DNA from: Rhizobium sp. SEMIA4064
Lineage (GTDB): Bacteria > Pseudomonadota > Alphaproteobacteria > Rhizobiales > Rhizobiaceae
Length of the DNA: 64,000 nt
Reading direction: 5' to 3'
Assembly (NCBI RefSeq): GCF_003025035.1
Contig: NZ_PYJN01000013.1
Location: forward strand, 248,001-312,000
The position numbers were made by a program, and so were the translations under genes. This document shows positions 31,861-41,463 of this stretch, in pieces (positions within the stretch are counted from its first letter, which is position 1; every line of letters starts with the position of its first letter). The notes below the pieces were generated by a model that did no database searches, had not been told where the DNA came from, and saw nothing but the letters and a program-made list of their open reading frames with translations.

Positions 31861-33366
31861 ATGACCATTGTCGACGTCCGCACGCCAGATCCGAAGCGTT
31901 TCATTCCCGGTGCCACCGGCGATTGGGAAGTTGTTGTCGGGATGGAAGTCCATGCCCAGGTGTTGAGCAAATCCAAGCTCTTCTCCGGCGCTTCGACAGA
32001 GTTTGGCAAGCCGCAGAATTCCAACGTGTCGCTGGTCGACGCCGCCATGCCCGGCATGCTGCCCGTCATCAATGAGGAATGCGTCAGGCAGGCGGTCCGC
32101 ACCGGCCTCGGTCTGAAGGCTCAAATCAACAAGCGCTCGGTCTTCGACCGCAAGAACTATTTCTATCCCGACCTGCCGCAGGGCTACCAGATCTCGCAGT
32201 ACAAGGATCCGATCGTCGGCGAAGGCAAGATCGTCATTTCGCTCGGTCCGGATCGCCAGGGCCAGTTCGAGGACATCGAGATCGGCATCGAGCGCCTGCA
32301 CCTGGAGCAGGACGCCGGCAAGTCGATGCACGACCAGCACGCCACCATGTCCTACGTCGACCTCAACCGTTCCGGCGTGGCGCTGATGGAAATCGTCTCC
32401 AAGCCGGACATGCGCTCGTCGGACGAGGCGAAGGCCTATATGACCAAGCTGCGCTCGATCGTGCGTTATCTCGGCACTTGCGACGGCAACATGGACGAAG
32501 GCTCCATGCGCGCCGACGTCAACGTCTCCGTCCGCCGTCCGGGTGGAGAGTTCGGCACGCGCTGCGAGATCAAGAACGTCAACTCGATCCGTTTCATCGG
32601 CCAGGCGATCGAATACGAAGCCCGCCGCCAGATTGCGATCCTCGAGGACGGTGGCACGATCGATCAGGAAACCCGGCTGTTCGATCCGAACAAGGGCGAA
32701 ACGCGATCCATGCGCTCCAAGGAAGACGCGCATGATTACCGCTATTTCCCCGATCCGGACCTGCTGCCGCTCGAATTCGACGACGCATTTATCGATGCCT
32801 TGAGAGCCAATCTGACGGAACTGCCCGACGACAAGAAGGAGCGTTTCGTTCGTGAAATGGGCCTGTCGATCTATGACGCCTCCGTGCTCGTCTCGGAAAA
32901 GGCGATTGCCGATTATTTCGAAACGGTCTCTGCCGGCCGCGACGGCAAGATCGCGGCAAACTGGGTGATCAACGACCTCTTGGGTGCCTTGAACAAAACC
33001 GGCAAAACCATTGAAGAGACTCCGGTTTCGCCCGCCCAGCTCGGCGCCATCATCGACCTGATCAAGGCCGAAACCATCTCCGGCAAGATCGCCAAGGACC
33101 TGTTCGAAATCGTGCTCAACGAGGGCGGCGATCCTGCCGAGATCGTCGAAGCCCGCGGCATGAAGCAGGTCACCGACACTGGCGCCATCGAGAAGGCGGT
33201 CGACGAGATCATCGCCGCCAATCCGGATCAGGTCGCCAAGGTCAAGGCTAAGCCGACGCTTGCTGGCTGGTTCGTCGGTCAGGTAATGAAGTCGACCGGT
33301 GGCAAGGCCAATCCGCAGGCGGTACAAGGTCTCGTCAAGGCCAAGCTCGGCATCGAAGAGGAATAG
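31861..33366 (+). CDS. gatB: aspartyl/glutamyl-tRNA amidotransferase subunit B
   Basis: 501 aa tRNA-binding and kinase-type subunit of GatCAB. The core shows [19 protein letters not shown], the [14 protein letters not shown] motif and the [13 protein letters not shown] signature, then the helical and YqeY-like C-terminal domains ending [11 protein letters not shown] 31861 is chosen; the upstream frame to 31813 lacks family residues. It is transcribed in the same direction as gatCA but separated by 1.4 kb of accessory genes. Confidence 0.97.
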   Translation: MTIVDVRTPDPKRFIPGATGDWEVVVGMEVHAQVLSKSKLFSGASTEFGKPQNSNVSLVDAAMPGMLPVINEECVRQAVRTGLGLKAQINKRSVFDRKNYFYPDLPQGYQISQYKDPIVGEGKIVISLGPDRQGQFEDIEIGIERLHLEQDAGKSMHDQHATMSYVDLNRSGVALMEIVSKPDMRSSDEAKAYMTKLRSIVRYLGTCDGNMDEGSMRADVNVSVRRPGGEFGTRCEIKNVNSIRFIGQAIEYEARRQIAILEDGGTIDQETRLFDPNKGETRSMRSKEDAHDYRYFPDPDLLPLEFDDAFIDALRANLTELPDDKKERFVREMGLSIYDASVLVSEKAIADYFETVSAGRDGKIAANWVINDLLGALNKTGKTIEETPVSPAQLGAIIDLIKAETISGKIAKDLFEIVLNEGGDPAEIVEARGMKQVTDTGAIEKAVDEIIAANPDQVAKVKAKPTLAGWFVGQVMKSTGGKANPQAVQGLVKAKLGIEEE

Positions 33367-33371
33367 GCTCC

Positions 33372-33872
33372 GTGTATTTCGTCCGCACGGCCGGCGAGAA
33401 GGATCTCGGGAAGGTCCGCGACCTTCTCGTCGAGACTTGGCATGCGGCTTACGACCGGCACTTTGGCGCGGCGAAGGTCGATGAACTGATCGAGTTTCTG
33501 CTCTCGCCGGCCAAGCTGAAGGCGCGGTTGGCGAAGCGGCAATCGGAGTTCCTGGTCGCCGACAATGGCGAGGATATCGGCGGCATGGGTTATGCCGTCA
33601 TGTCCGAGCAGATGACCAAGACCGTTCTCCTACATATGCTCTATGTCCGTCCCTCACTGCAACGCAACGGCATCGGCCGCGACATCTTCGCCGAGCTGGA
33701 AACCTGCTTTCCGGACGCCGAAGTCATGCGCCTCGACGTCGAACCCAAAAACGCCGAAGCGATCGCCTTCTACAAAGCCCACGGCTTCACCGAGGTCGGC
33801 CGCAACGAGAATGCGGGGCAGGGACAGTCGGGCATTCCGGCGTTGGTGTTTGAGAAGCGGCTGACTACGTAA
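33372..33872 (+). CDS. GNAT family N-acetyltransferase
   Basis: 166 aa from GTG 33372, five bases after the gatB stop. Motifs: RNGIGRDIFAELETCF, LDVEPKNAEAIAFYKAHGF, typical of GNATs acting on small amines or peptides. The tight spacing suggests co-transcription with gatB. The last eight bases overlap the convergent membrane protein gene. Confidence 0.83.
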   Translation: MYFVRTAGEKDLGKVRDLLVETWHAAYDRHFGAAKVDELIEFLLSPAKLKARLAKRQSEFLVADNGEDIGGMGYAVMSEQMTKTVLLHMLYVRPSLQRNGIGRDIFAELETCFPDAEVMRLDVEPKNAEAIAFYKAHGFTEVGRNENAGQGQSGIPALVFEKRLTT

Positions 33873-34524
33873 CTGGCGTGGCGGGTGCAGCGCTCGCATA
33901 CTGCTTGTGGAACGCCAGCATGAGATCAAGAAGTTCCTTCCTTGAAACCGAAAGGTTTGCCATCGCGATGTAAACGCGCTGTGTACCGTCTTTGTTGTCT
34001 TTTATCCGAAGTCTCGCAGCAGGCGTCGTTTGCTCCAAGTGTACGCCAGAGCGCAACCAAAACTTGATGTTACGCCTATCCCTATATTTGGACAGGCTGA
34101 GATCGCTTGGAATTGTCAATTTCCCATACAGTCCAGACATGGCCAAGAGGCGCAGAGTACCACGGGAGATGAAACGGAGGATCTCCGCATTAGGAGAATT
34201 GGGCTCGAATTTCAGTGCGTCCACATCGATGTGCTCTATGGCGGACCACGGAATGAAACCCAGCCCAAATCGGCTATCCAATATGCCTTCCGGGCCGATA
34301 GTCACGATCGCGCTATTGGATTGAGAGGTTATTGTTCGAAGCGCGACAACGACATAGAAGGATACAGGCAGCAAAAGTAAAATTAAAAGAAGCTTAAATG
34401 CCGCGTCGGTGTTTGGCACTACGAGCAAAAATAAAAGCAGCCCCATCAGGGATATTTGCAGGACTGTTTTTAGGTGCAGTTCGGGCATGAAGTATTGAAA
34501 TGAGTGTGTTTCGCTCGCAGACAT
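33865..34524 (-). CDS. membrane protein of unknown function (STM3941-like)
   Basis: 219 aa from ATG 34524 (GTG 34542 is possible). Two close hydrophobic segments (LQISLMGLLLFLLVVP, FKLLLILLLLPVSFYVVVAL) are followed by a soluble beta-rich part. WSAIEHIDV and GLYGKLTIPSDLSLSKYRD resemble a group of two-helix membrane proteins with a PH-like domain. It is AT-richer than its neighbours by eye. The gene overlaps the GNAT stop by 8 bp and faces away from the next GNAT. No assured function. Confidence 0.6.
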   Translation of the reverse strand: MSASETHSFQYFMPELHLKTVLQISLMGLLLFLLVVPNTDAAFKLLLILLLLPVSFYVVVALRTITSQSNSAIVTIGPEGILDSRFGLGFIPWSAIEHIDVDALKFEPNSPNAEILRFISRGTLRLLAMSGLYGKLTIPSDLSLSKYRDRRNIKFWLRSGVHLEQTTPAARLRIKDNKDGTQRVYIAMANLSVSRKELLDLMLAFHKQYASAAPATPVT

Positions 34525-34577
34525 ACGGCCTTCCAGAGTCACAGCGTTGCCGTTCAGTTAGACGTAGGTAGAAAACA

Positions 34578-35045
34578 TTGCCGCCACAAGATCTACTTAT
34601 CCGCGCAGCCAGAGAAGCTGACCTTCCTTCCTTGATCGCCCTCTTCGCCGCCGATGCTCTCGGCGGTCACGGCGACACGACCGATCCCGCCGCATATGAA
34701 GACTACCTCCGCGCCTTTCGCACGATCCAATCCTCGCCAGATCAAACACTCTATGTCGCCGAGTTCCGCGGCGAGGTCGTCGGTACATTCCAGACCATGA
34801 TCACGACATCGCTGACCGGCCGCGGTTCTTCCTCGATGATCATCGAGGCGGTTCAGACGCGCTCGGATCTGCGCGGACAGGGGATTGGTGCCGCGATGAT
34901 CAATTTTTGCATTGCCGAGGCAAAAAGCCGCGGCATGCGGTTGGTGCAACTGACGTCGAATGCTCTTCGCAAGGATGCCCATCGCTTCTATGAGAGATTG
35001 GGTTTCAAGCCGAGCCATCTTGGCTTCAAGATGGCTTTGAAATGA
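34578..35045 (+). CDS. GNAT family N-acetyltransferase
   Basis: 155 aa from TTG 34578 with an AGGTAG seven bases upstream; no ATG fits better. The acetyl-CoA loop DLRGQGIGAAMINF and the motif RKDAHRFYERLGFKPSH are strong GNAT marks, close to the family of PhnO/toxin-immune or aminoglycoside-like acetylases. The substrate is unknown. It is the third GNAT in 4 kb. Confidence 0.82.
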   Translation: MPPQDLLIRAAREADLPSLIALFAADALGGHGDTTDPAAYEDYLRAFRTIQSSPDQTLYVAEFRGEVVGTFQTMITTSLTGRGSSSMIIEAVQTRSDLRGQGIGAAMINFCIAEAKSRGMRLVQLTSNALRKDAHRFYERLGFKPSHLGFKMALK

Positions 35046-35150
35046 CCGCTTTTCCCGCTGGAATCACTGGACAAGGCGGCATAGTGGCGGCATAAGCGAG
35101 GGATCGAATTCTGGTTTCGCACGCACTCCCAGCGGGCATAAGGAAAAGAC

Positions 35151-35549
35151 ATGTGGAATTTACTCGTACAAACCTTCACCTGGTGGAATGGTCAGACGAT
35201 GGGCACCCGCTTTGCGACCTGGCGGTTCGGCAAGCGCGTCGGCGAGGATGAATTCGGCAATGTCTACTATGAGGGCGGCACGTCGTCCTACGGTCTTCCG
35301 AAGCGCTGGGTGATCTACAAGGGTTATGCCGAAGCTTCCGCCATTCCTCCGGGCTGGCACGGCTGGATGCACCACCGCACCGACGTTCCGCCGACCAAGG
35401 ACAACTACGTTGCCAAGGAATGGCAGAAGGCGCATCGCGCCAATCCGACTGGCTCGCCGCAGGCCTATCGCCCGCCGGGCTCGTTGGCCGTTGCCGGCGA
35501 ACGTCCGCGCGTGACCGGCGACTACGACGCCTGGACGCCGGGCAACTGA
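35151..35549 (+). CDS. NADH:ubiquinone oxidoreductase accessory subunit NDUFA12
   Basis: 132 aa. MGTRFATWRFGKRVGEDEFGN followed by YYEGGTSSYGLPKRWVIYKGYAEAS and HGWMHHRTDVPP is the NDUFA12 (B17.2) family, one of the complex I accessory subunits that alphaproteobacteria share with mitochondria. It is small, basic and soluble, as expected. The complex I operon is elsewhere. It is followed by a short intergenic repeat. Confidence 0.94.
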   Translation: MWNLLVQTFTWWNGQTMGTRFATWRFGKRVGEDEFGNVYYEGGTSSYGLPKRWVIYKGYAEASAIPPGWHGWMHHRTDVPPTKDNYVAKEWQKAHRANPTGSPQAYRPPGSLAVAGERPRVTGDYDAWTPGN

Positions 35550-35590
35550 GCACGGAAGGCCGGCCCGTCCTTTGGCCACAATTGGCCTTT

Positions 35591-35675
35591 AGAGTAGTTC
35601 CAGGAAAAGTGCGAAGCGGTTTTCCGTCCGGAATGCGTAAAAAAACAAAAAGATAGAGCGGGGAAAGCGATTCCA
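35591..35675 (+). repeat. short intergenic repeat, copy B (rhizobial type)
   Basis: Contains GGAAAAGTGCG, AGCGGTTTTCCGTCCGGAAT, a run of A with ACAAA and AGAGCG. This ordered set of blocks is common in rhizobial intergenic regions as I recall and is shared with 2631-2697 read on the other strand. It sits between NDUFA12 and the DUF2155 gene. Confidence 0.55.
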
Positions 35676-35757
35676 GGGAACGCTGATCCGCTCTTGGCGC
35701 AGAACATGCCGGCTCGTGCTCGGCGCTTTGACCGAGACCAAGCGGAGATTGGCGGAT

Positions 35758-36198
35758 ATGACGTTTTTCACGCGGAGCGCTTCTTTGCGTGCGATATCGG
35801 GAGTGGCGCTTGCCCTTGCTGCGGGCGCTGTCTTGCCGCCGTCTGCAGAGGCTGCCCGCATCTCCAACCCCGTCGCCGTTTTCTCCGGCCTCGACAAGAT
35901 CACCGGCCGCATCACCACGTTCGATGTCTACATCAACGAGACCGTGCAGTTCGGCGCGCTGCAGGTGACGCCGAAGGCCTGCTATTCGCGTGACGATACC
36001 GAGCAGCAGAAGGTCGACGGTTTCGTCGAGGTGGACGAGATCACCCTCGACCGCCGCATCCGCCGCATCTTCACCGGCTGGATGTTTGCCGACAGCCCAG
36101 GCCTCAACGCCGTCGAACATCCGATCTATGACGTCTGGCTGAAAGAGTGCAAGCAGAAGTCGGATATCCCGCCGCCGGACAGCGCCGGCGCCAAGTAA
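35758..36198 (+). CDS. DUF2155 family secreted protein
   Basis: 146 aa from ATG 35758. A signal peptide ends near PPSAEA (about residue 33), and the mature part has KACYSRDDTEQQKVDGFVEV and FTGWMFADSPGLNAVEHPIYDVWL, the DUF2155 signature. Two cysteines are present (one in KACY, one in LKECK). Periplasmic, alphaproteobacterial, function unknown; the family usually lies near aat and accBC, as here. Confidence 0.85.
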   Translation: MTFFTRSASLRAISGVALALAAGAVLPPSAEAARISNPVAVFSGLDKITGRITTFDVYINETVQFGALQVTPKACYSRDDTEQQKVDGFVEVDEITLDRRIRRIFTGWMFADSPGLNAVEHPIYDVWLKECKQKSDIPPPDSAGAK

Positions 36199-36280
36199 AA
36201 CGCTTCTCTCCAAATATCGCAAAGCGGCAAGATTGGCTCACGAAGGCAACACCGTCGCGAGCAATCCTGTGGCAATCCGC

Positions 36281-36919
36281 TCAGCCGTCCTTCCTGCCCA
36301 AAGCAGCTACTTTCCAAATCGAATGCCGGTCGGTGTCGTCGGAGAGATCGATGACGATGCGCGAGCCGTCTTTGATCCTTCGCCGCATGGCATCGGCGCG
36401 ATCCGGATGGATCAGAAGTTTTGCGCCGTGGTTCAGCGCCTGTAGCCGGGAGCGTGAGATGCTGAGTTCGGACGCAAGCAAGCGGTCGAGGCGGGAGTTG
36501 AAAGGAAGCGCAACCGCCAGACCAATTTCCAGCATCGTCCAGCCATCCGGTTCGTTCAACGCCTCTTTCTCGATATCTGCATCGGCAAATTCGTCGACGC
36601 GTTGAGCCTTGCGCCGCAGCCCGTTGAGATCGAATTCCCAGGCCCGTATCCAGTCGGGATCGTTGCCCTGCAGTGCTTCCAGAACAAGAGGATTGAGATC
36701 ACGAATCGCCTGACGCTCAAAGAGCGTTCGGTTCCATGTCTTATCGCAATCCACGCATTTATAGACGAGCCAGGCATCGAGCTTCTTGCCGTTGGCGTTG
36801 AGCCGGACCCTGCCGCTCGACTTAAAAGGCTTGAGGCATCCGCATCCGCTGCAGGCGATCCATGGCTGAGGGGCAGTTCGAGGATTGATGGTCCATCGGA
36901 CCTGGAGAATATTGCACAT
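36281..36919 (-). CDS. DUF1062 family protein
   Basis: 212 aa from ATG 36919. An N-terminal zinc-binding pattern (CSGCGCLKPF at about 22 and CVDCDKTW near 60) is followed by a helical region and a C-terminal RSRLQALNHGAKLLIHPDRADAMRRRI, resembling an S4-like RNA or DNA binding tail. DUF1062 proteins are annotated only as conserved. No operon partner; the gene is convergent with DUF2155 and accessory in this position. Confidence 0.75.
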   Translation of the reverse strand: MCNILQVRWTINPRTAPQPWIACSGCGCLKPFKSSGRVRLNANGKKLDAWLVYKCVDCDKTWNRTLFERQAIRDLNPLVLEALQGNDPDWIRAWEFDLNGLRRKAQRVDEFADADIEKEALNEPDGWTMLEIGLAVALPFNSRLDRLLASELSISRSRLQALNHGAKLLIHPDRADAMRRRIKDGSRIVIDLSDDTDRHSIWKVAALGRKDG

Positions 36920-37290
36920 ACCGTCTTGGTCTTCCGTTCGGAAGTTCACCAAGTTGGCGGTAAGACAAGCCCACTACGGGCGCGGCGTGGCGATGTTTCG
37001 GACGGCTGAAGAACTGAGACAGCAATGGCTGCGCATGGCGCATTTCAACAATGCCAAACCGGTCTCAGGCCACCACCCGATGAACATGATCATACGTCCG
37101 GCAGCGATGACGCTGGCCTGACATACAGGGTGAAACTGGATGAGACCGGTATTTACGACGGCAAAGTGGAACCTCGATGCACCAACGCTCTTCAGGCGAG
37201 CATTAGCAGATAAAAACGCGGATTTGAAGCCGTTGGCGCCCCGGAAAGCCTATGGCGCTTTCAGCGCGCGCCAGACGGCCGGAGCCGTTC
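36920..37290. other. intergenic gap, nothing recognised
   Basis: 370 bases between the start of the DUF1062 gene and the end of the DUF2167 gene. Several short frames exist but none has a ribosome site or a recognisable pattern. I see no hairpin terminator. Confidence 0.4.
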
Positions 37291-38247
37291 TCAGGCGTCG
37301 GTACTTTTATCCCGGCGAAACGCACCAAGGATCTTTCGCCCTATGGCAGCAATCCCGGCGACAACGACGATCAGCCCTTTTTTCAACGCCAGCAGCGCTA
37401 CGCCGAAGCTCTTGAAGAAGCCGAGGACGACCGCCAGGAAGCCGAGCTTTGCGGCGATCTTCACGCCGGCGCCGGCGGCGATCATACCCGCCATGCTGTA
37501 GGCAGCGATCTTGTCGCCGTTGACAAAGTCGGCATAGCGCTTGCCGCTGTCATATTGCACGGCGTTGATGACATTCGGGATGGCATTGTTGATGTCTTGC
37601 AACTGGTTGAGGCCGGCCACGAAATCGAGTTCCATGACGCCTTCGCGACCGAGCACGCGCACCGAATAGTTCAGCGTATGCAGACCATTGGTGTCCTTGC
37701 CGAAGACAAGGTCGCGGGCCCAGTGAAGCGCATGGGTCGCCTTGTCGTAGTGCGGCGGCTCGGCCCAGCCGACCAGAGTGATCGGAGCGTAGCCTTGCTG
37801 CTCGCGTTCGGGATTTTGTTCCTTGATCCCATCCTGGATTTGCTTCAGCAGGGCGTTATAGTCTGTCGACGCGGCGTCATCGTCGGAGACATGGCCGCTG
37901 CCATCATATTCGACGACCGCACCCCAGGTGCGCGGATCAATCGGCGCATATTTCGCTGGGAAGATCATGCCGAGCGTACCTTCGGCCGCGCTGGCCGGAT
38001 TACCCCAGAGCTGAACCAGCACTTTGCGCGTATCTTCCGGATTGAGATAGTAGAGCTGGTCAGAGACATTCAGCATCGCGTCGGCGCCGGGCAATTTGAT
38101 CGGTCCCTGCTGAAAATCGATGGTCTTCAGCACGGCTCCTCTGCCGCTCTCCGGAGCGTCGGTGCCGAACATGTCGTGAAAGGATTTGGCGTTGGCCTGC
38201 GTTGCGGCCAATGCGGCGAGAAATACGATTGCAAGATATTTTTTCAA
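37291..38247 (-). CDS. DUF2167 family membrane-anchored protein
   Basis: 318 aa. Signal peptide MKKYLAIVFLAALAATQANA, a mid-region with conserved WGNP, GMIFP, and GWAEPPHYDKATHALHWARDL, and a C-terminal membrane segment (about 285-305) followed by a basic tail. DUF2167 proteins are exported, of unknown function, with a likely beta-rich periplasmic domain held by the tail anchor. It lies between the DUF1062 gene and aat and seems accessory. Confidence 0.85.
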   Translation of the reverse strand: MKKYLAIVFLAALAATQANAKSFHDMFGTDAPESGRGAVLKTIDFQQGPIKLPGADAMLNVSDQLYYLNPEDTRKVLVQLWGNPASAAEGTLGMIFPAKYAPIDPRTWGAVVEYDGSGHVSDDDAASTDYNALLKQIQDGIKEQNPEREQQGYAPITLVGWAEPPHYDKATHALHWARDLVFGKDTNGLHTLNYSVRVLGREGVMELDFVAGLNQLQDINNAIPNVINAVQYDSGKRYADFVNGDKIAAYSMAGMIAAGAGVKIAAKLGFLAVVLGFFKSFGVALLALKKGLIVVVAGIAAIGRKILGAFRRDKSTDA

Positions 38248-38317
38248 GATACTACCCCCGGCTGTTGTGCCGAACGTAGCGGATTCTTGATTTAAATCAA
38301 TGTATGTATGGGGGTTC

Positions 38318-38941
38318 TCAACTGCCGGTGAAGCTCAGATTGGGCGATTCCATCGCTTTCTCAAGCATCCTGGCATATTGATCCTTCGGCACGTCGATTG
38401 CGCCGAATGTCCTCAAATGCTCGGTGGTGAATTGAGTATCGAGGAGAGTGAAGCCACGCTGCTTGAGGCGCTCGACGAGATAGACGAGACAGATCTTCGA
38501 GGCGTCCGTGCGGCGTGAGAACATGCTCTCCCCGAAGAAGGCCGAACCCAGCGATACGCCGTAGAGCCCGCCAACCAGTTTGCTACCCTCCCAGGCCTCG
38601 ACGGAGTGGGCGTGGCCGATATGGTTCAGGGTCGAATAGAGCGACTTGATGGTCTTGTTGATCCAGGTGCTTGGCCGACCGCTGGTCTGCTCGGCACAGG
38701 CGGCAATGACCGCGTCGAAATCCGTGTTGAACCTGATATCGAAGGGCTTGTGGCGGATGGTCTTCGCCAGGCTTTTCGAAACGTGGAAGGTGTTGAGCGG
38801 CAGCACGCCGCGCAGTTCCGGTTCGACCCAGAAGATTTCCGGATCGTCAGCCGATTCCGCCATCGGGAAGAGACCGATGGAATAGGCGCGCAGCAGAATC
38901 TCAGGAGTAATGCCCGGATTTCTGCCGCGCGGTCCTGCCAT
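38318..38941 (-). CDS. aat: leucyl/phenylalanyl-tRNA-protein transferase
   Basis: 207 aa N-end-rule enzyme that adds Leu/Phe to Lys/Arg N-termini for ClpS-ClpAP degradation. It shows [27 protein letters not shown], the [21 protein letters not shown] motif and FFGESMFSR. Short N-terminal form usual for alphaproteobacteria. The start lies three bases after the accC stop, so it belongs to the aroQ-accBC-aat operon. Confidence 0.95.
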   Translation of the reverse strand: MAGPRGRNPGITPEILLRAYSIGLFPMAESADDPEIFWVEPELRGVLPLNTFHVSKSLAKTIRHKPFDIRFNTDFDAVIAACAEQTSGRPSTWINKTIKSLYSTLNHIGHAHSVEAWEGSKLVGGLYGVSLGSAFFGESMFSRRTDASKICLVYLVERLKQRGFTLLDTQFTTEHLRTFGAIDVPKDQYARMLEKAMESPNLSFTGS

Positions 38942-38944
38942 AGG

Positions 38945-40291
38945 TCAAGCCGAGCCTTTCGCCAGATAGTCTTCCAGCCAATGGATATCATAGTCGCCAT
39001 TGGCGATATCCTGATTGGAAACCAGATCCTGGAACAGAGGCAGAGTGGTTTTGATGCCATCGACCACGAACTCATCGAGCGCGCGGCGCAGGCGCATCAT
39101 GCATTCGACGCGGGTGCGGCCATGCACGATCAGCTTGCCGATCAGGCTGTCGTAGTAGGGCGGAATTCTGTAGCCCTGATAGGCGCCAGAATCGATGCGC
39201 ACGCCAAGGCCACCCGGCGCATGGAAATGCGTGATCGTACCGGGGGAGGGCACGAAAGTGCGTGCGTCCTCGGCATTGATGCGGCATTCGATGGCGTGGC
39301 CGTGGAAATGCACGTCCTCTTGTGTCACGGAAAGACCGCCGCCCGAGGCGACGCGAATCTGCTCATGCACGAGATCGATGCCGGTGATCGCTTCCGTGAC
39401 CGGATGCTCGACCTGCAGGCGGGTGTTCATTTCGATGAAATAGAACTCGCCGTTTTCATAGAGGAACTCGATCGTGCCGGCGCCGCGATACTTGAGCTTC
39501 CTCATGGCGTCGGCGCAGATCTGGCCGATCTTCATGCGTTGCTCGACGTTGAGCGCCGGTGAATTGGCTTCTTCCCAGACCTTCTGGTGGCGGCGCTGCA
39601 GCGAGCAGTCGCGCTCTCCGAGATGCACGGCATTGCCTTCGCCATCGCCGAACACCTGGATTTCGATGTGGCGCGGCTTGCCGAGATATTTTTCCATATA
39701 GACGGATTCATTGCCGAAGGCGGCTGCGGCTTCGGTGCGTGCCGTCGACCAGGCTTCGAGGACATCCGCTTCCGTACGTGCCACTTTCATGCCGCGTCCG
39801 CCGCCGCCAGCGGTTGCCTTGATCAGCACGGGATAGCCGATTTCCTTGGCGGTCCTCAGCGCGTCCGCCTCGGTCTTCACTTCGCCGTCCGAGCCGGGAA
39901 CGACGGGAATACCGAGCTGCTGCGCAGTCGTCTTGGCGGTGATCTTGTCGCCCATGATGCGGATATGATCCGCCGTCGGGCCGATGAAGGTGATGCCATG
40001 TGCTTCGAGAATGTCGGCGAACTTGGCGTTCTCCGACAGGAACCCATAGCCCGGATGAACGGCGTCGGCACCGGTGATCTCGCAGGCCGCGACGATCTGG
40101 TGGATGTTGAGATAGCTTTCGCGCGACGGCGGCGGGCCGATGCACACGCTTTCATCCGCCAGGCGCACATGCATAGCGTCGGCGTCGGCGGTCGAATGCA
40201 CCGCAACACTCGCAATGCCGAGCTCCTTGCAGGCGCGCAGCACACGAAGGGCGATCTCTCCGCGATTGGCTATGAGAATCTTCGAAATCAT
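38945..40291 (-). CDS. accC: biotin carboxylase subunit of acetyl-CoA carboxylase
   Basis: 448 aa from ATG 40291 (MISKIL; ATG 40297 is two codons upstream). ATP-grasp enzyme that carboxylates biotin on AccB. Motifs: [27 protein letters not shown], the glycine-rich [11 protein letters not shown] loop and [16 protein letters not shown]. Close to accB (11 bp) and aat (3 bp), the classic accB-accC pair for malonyl-CoA supply. Confidence 0.97.
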   Translation of the reverse strand: MISKILIANRGEIALRVLRACKELGIASVAVHSTADADAMHVRLADESVCIGPPPSRESYLNIHQIVAACEITGADAVHPGYGFLSENAKFADILEAHGITFIGPTADHIRIMGDKITAKTTAQQLGIPVVPGSDGEVKTEADALRTAKEIGYPVLIKATAGGGGRGMKVARTEADVLEAWSTARTEAAAAFGNESVYMEKYLGKPRHIEIQVFGDGEGNAVHLGERDCSLQRRHQKVWEEANSPALNVEQRMKIGQICADAMRKLKYRGAGTIEFLYENGEFYFIEMNTRLQVEHPVTEAITGIDLVHEQIRVASGGGLSVTQEDVHFHGHAIECRINAEDARTFVPSPGTITHFHAPGGLGVRIDSGAYQGYRIPPYYDSLIGKLIVHGRTRVECMMRLRRALDEFVVDGIKTTLPLFQDLVSNQDIANGDYDIHWLEDYLAKGSA

Positions 40292-40302
40292 GGGCATAGG
40301 GT

Positions 40303-40776
40303 TTACTCGATGACGACCAGGGCTTCGCCGTATTCGACCGGGCGTCCGTCCTGAATGAGGATTTCGGTCACAATACCGGACTTTGGCGCGGGAATCTGGT
40401 TCATCGTCTTCATCGCTTCGATGATGAGCAGCGTCTGGCCTTCCTTGACGGAGGCGCCGATCTCGATGAAAGCGGCAGCGCCTGGAGCGGGTGCCATGTA
40501 GACCGTACCCACCATCGGTGCGCTGACGACGTTATCCGGATTGCGCGACTTGCCGGCAGGCGCGGCGGCTGCAGCGGGAGCGGCGGCGACAGGAGCTGCT
40601 GCGGCATAGGCAGGTGCTGCGATCGGTGCCTGAACATATTGAGTCGTGCCGGCGCGCGATACGCGGATGCGCAGATCTTCCTGCTCGACTTCGATCTCGG
40701 TCAGATCGGTCTCATTGAGAATATTGGCGAGGTCGCGGATCAGCGCCTGGTCGATACCCATTTTCTTATCAGCCAT
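40303..40776 (-). CDS. accB: biotin carboxyl carrier protein of acetyl-CoA carboxylase
   Basis: 157 aa. A short N-terminal helix ([26 protein letters not shown]), a Pro/Ala linker (about 50-75) and a C-terminal biotinyl domain with the biotin Lys in EAMKTMN. It starts 23 bp after the aroQ stop and is followed by accC. Complete and typical. Confidence 0.97.
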   Translation of the reverse strand: MADKKMGIDQALIRDLANILNETDLTEIEVEQEDLRIRVSRAGTTQYVQAPIAAPAYAAAAPVAAAPAAAAAPAGKSRNPDNVVSAPMVGTVYMAPAPGAAAFIEIGASVKEGQTLLIIEAMKTMNQIPAPKSGIVTEILIQDGRPVEYGEALVVIE

Positions 40777-40799
40777 GGATGTTTTGCCCTGTATTCTTG

Positions 40800-41237
40800 T
40801 TATTGGGTGATGGATTTCAGCGCGTGCAGCGCCAGGATGTAACTGTAGGGTCCAAAACCGCAGATCATGCCCTTGGCGGCGGGCGCGATCATCGATTTGT
40901 GCCGGAATTCTTCGCGTGCGTGGATATTGGAGATGTGAACCTCCACCACCGGAATGGAAATGGCGCGGATCGCGTCATGAAGCGCGATCGACGTATGGCC
41001 ATAGGCGCCGGGGTTTATCGCGATGCCGGCAGCGACGTCTGCCGCTTCGTGCATCCAATCGACAAGCACGCCTTCATGGTTGCTCTGCCGAAAGTCGATC
41101 ACAAAGCCAAGGCTTTCGCCCACGGTTTTGCAGTCGGCTTCGATATCCTTGAGCGTCTTGCCGCCATAGATGCCCGGCTCGCGCTTGCCGAGGGCATTCA
41201 AATTGGGTCCATTCAGGACAAAAATGGTTTGCGCCAT
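40800..41237 (-). CDS. aroQ: type II 3-dehydroquinate dehydratase
   Basis: 145 aa; third step of the shikimate pathway. FVLNGPNLNALGKREPGIYG holds the catalytic Tyr, RQSNHEGVLVDWMHE and INPGAYGHTSIALHDA are family motifs, and VEVHISNIHAREEFRHKS closes the active site. ATG 41237 is chosen over the frame to 41264. First gene of the aroQ-accB-accC-aat operon, with a long inverted repeat in the leader. Confidence 0.96.
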   Translation of the reverse strand: MAQTIFVLNGPNLNALGKREPGIYGGKTLKDIEADCKTVGESLGFVIDFRQSNHEGVLVDWMHEAADVAAGIAINPGAYGHTSIALHDAIRAISIPVVEVHISNIHAREEFRHKSMIAPAAKGMICGFGPYSYILALHALKSITQ

Positions 41238-41258
41238 CAGAGGTTCCGTCAAAGTGCA

Positions 41259-41315
41259 GCGCAACCTATAGACTCCCGAGGGCCTATAGGAAAGCCCCCA
41301 GGACGTAGGTTGCGC
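41259..41315. repeat. inverted repeat in the aroQ leader
   Basis: GCGCAACCTA (41259-41268) is the exact complement of TAGGTTGCGC (41306-41315), with 37 bases between that include further short pairing. It lies 22 bases upstream of the aroQ start and would form a hairpin in the aroQ leader or in the readthrough from the dsbA-like gene. No T run follows, so it is not a plain terminator. Confidence 0.45.
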
Positions 41316-41463
41316 GTGTCTAGGTGTGGAAACGCCCGGATTTTGGCGATTTTACGCATAACCCCAAAATCGGTTCGGCTTCGAAAAGGCTTGTGCAGCT
41401 TCCGAAGCGCCACTGTGTCCCTTACGCGTCCGGAAAGATGCGCGCCTCAGTGATCGCCACTAT

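Noticed and set aside
31480..33327. 615-codon minus-strand frame opposite gatB
   Set aside because: It is a shadow of gatB and part of a GNAT; repeated Asp/Val/Arg-rich character, no domains.
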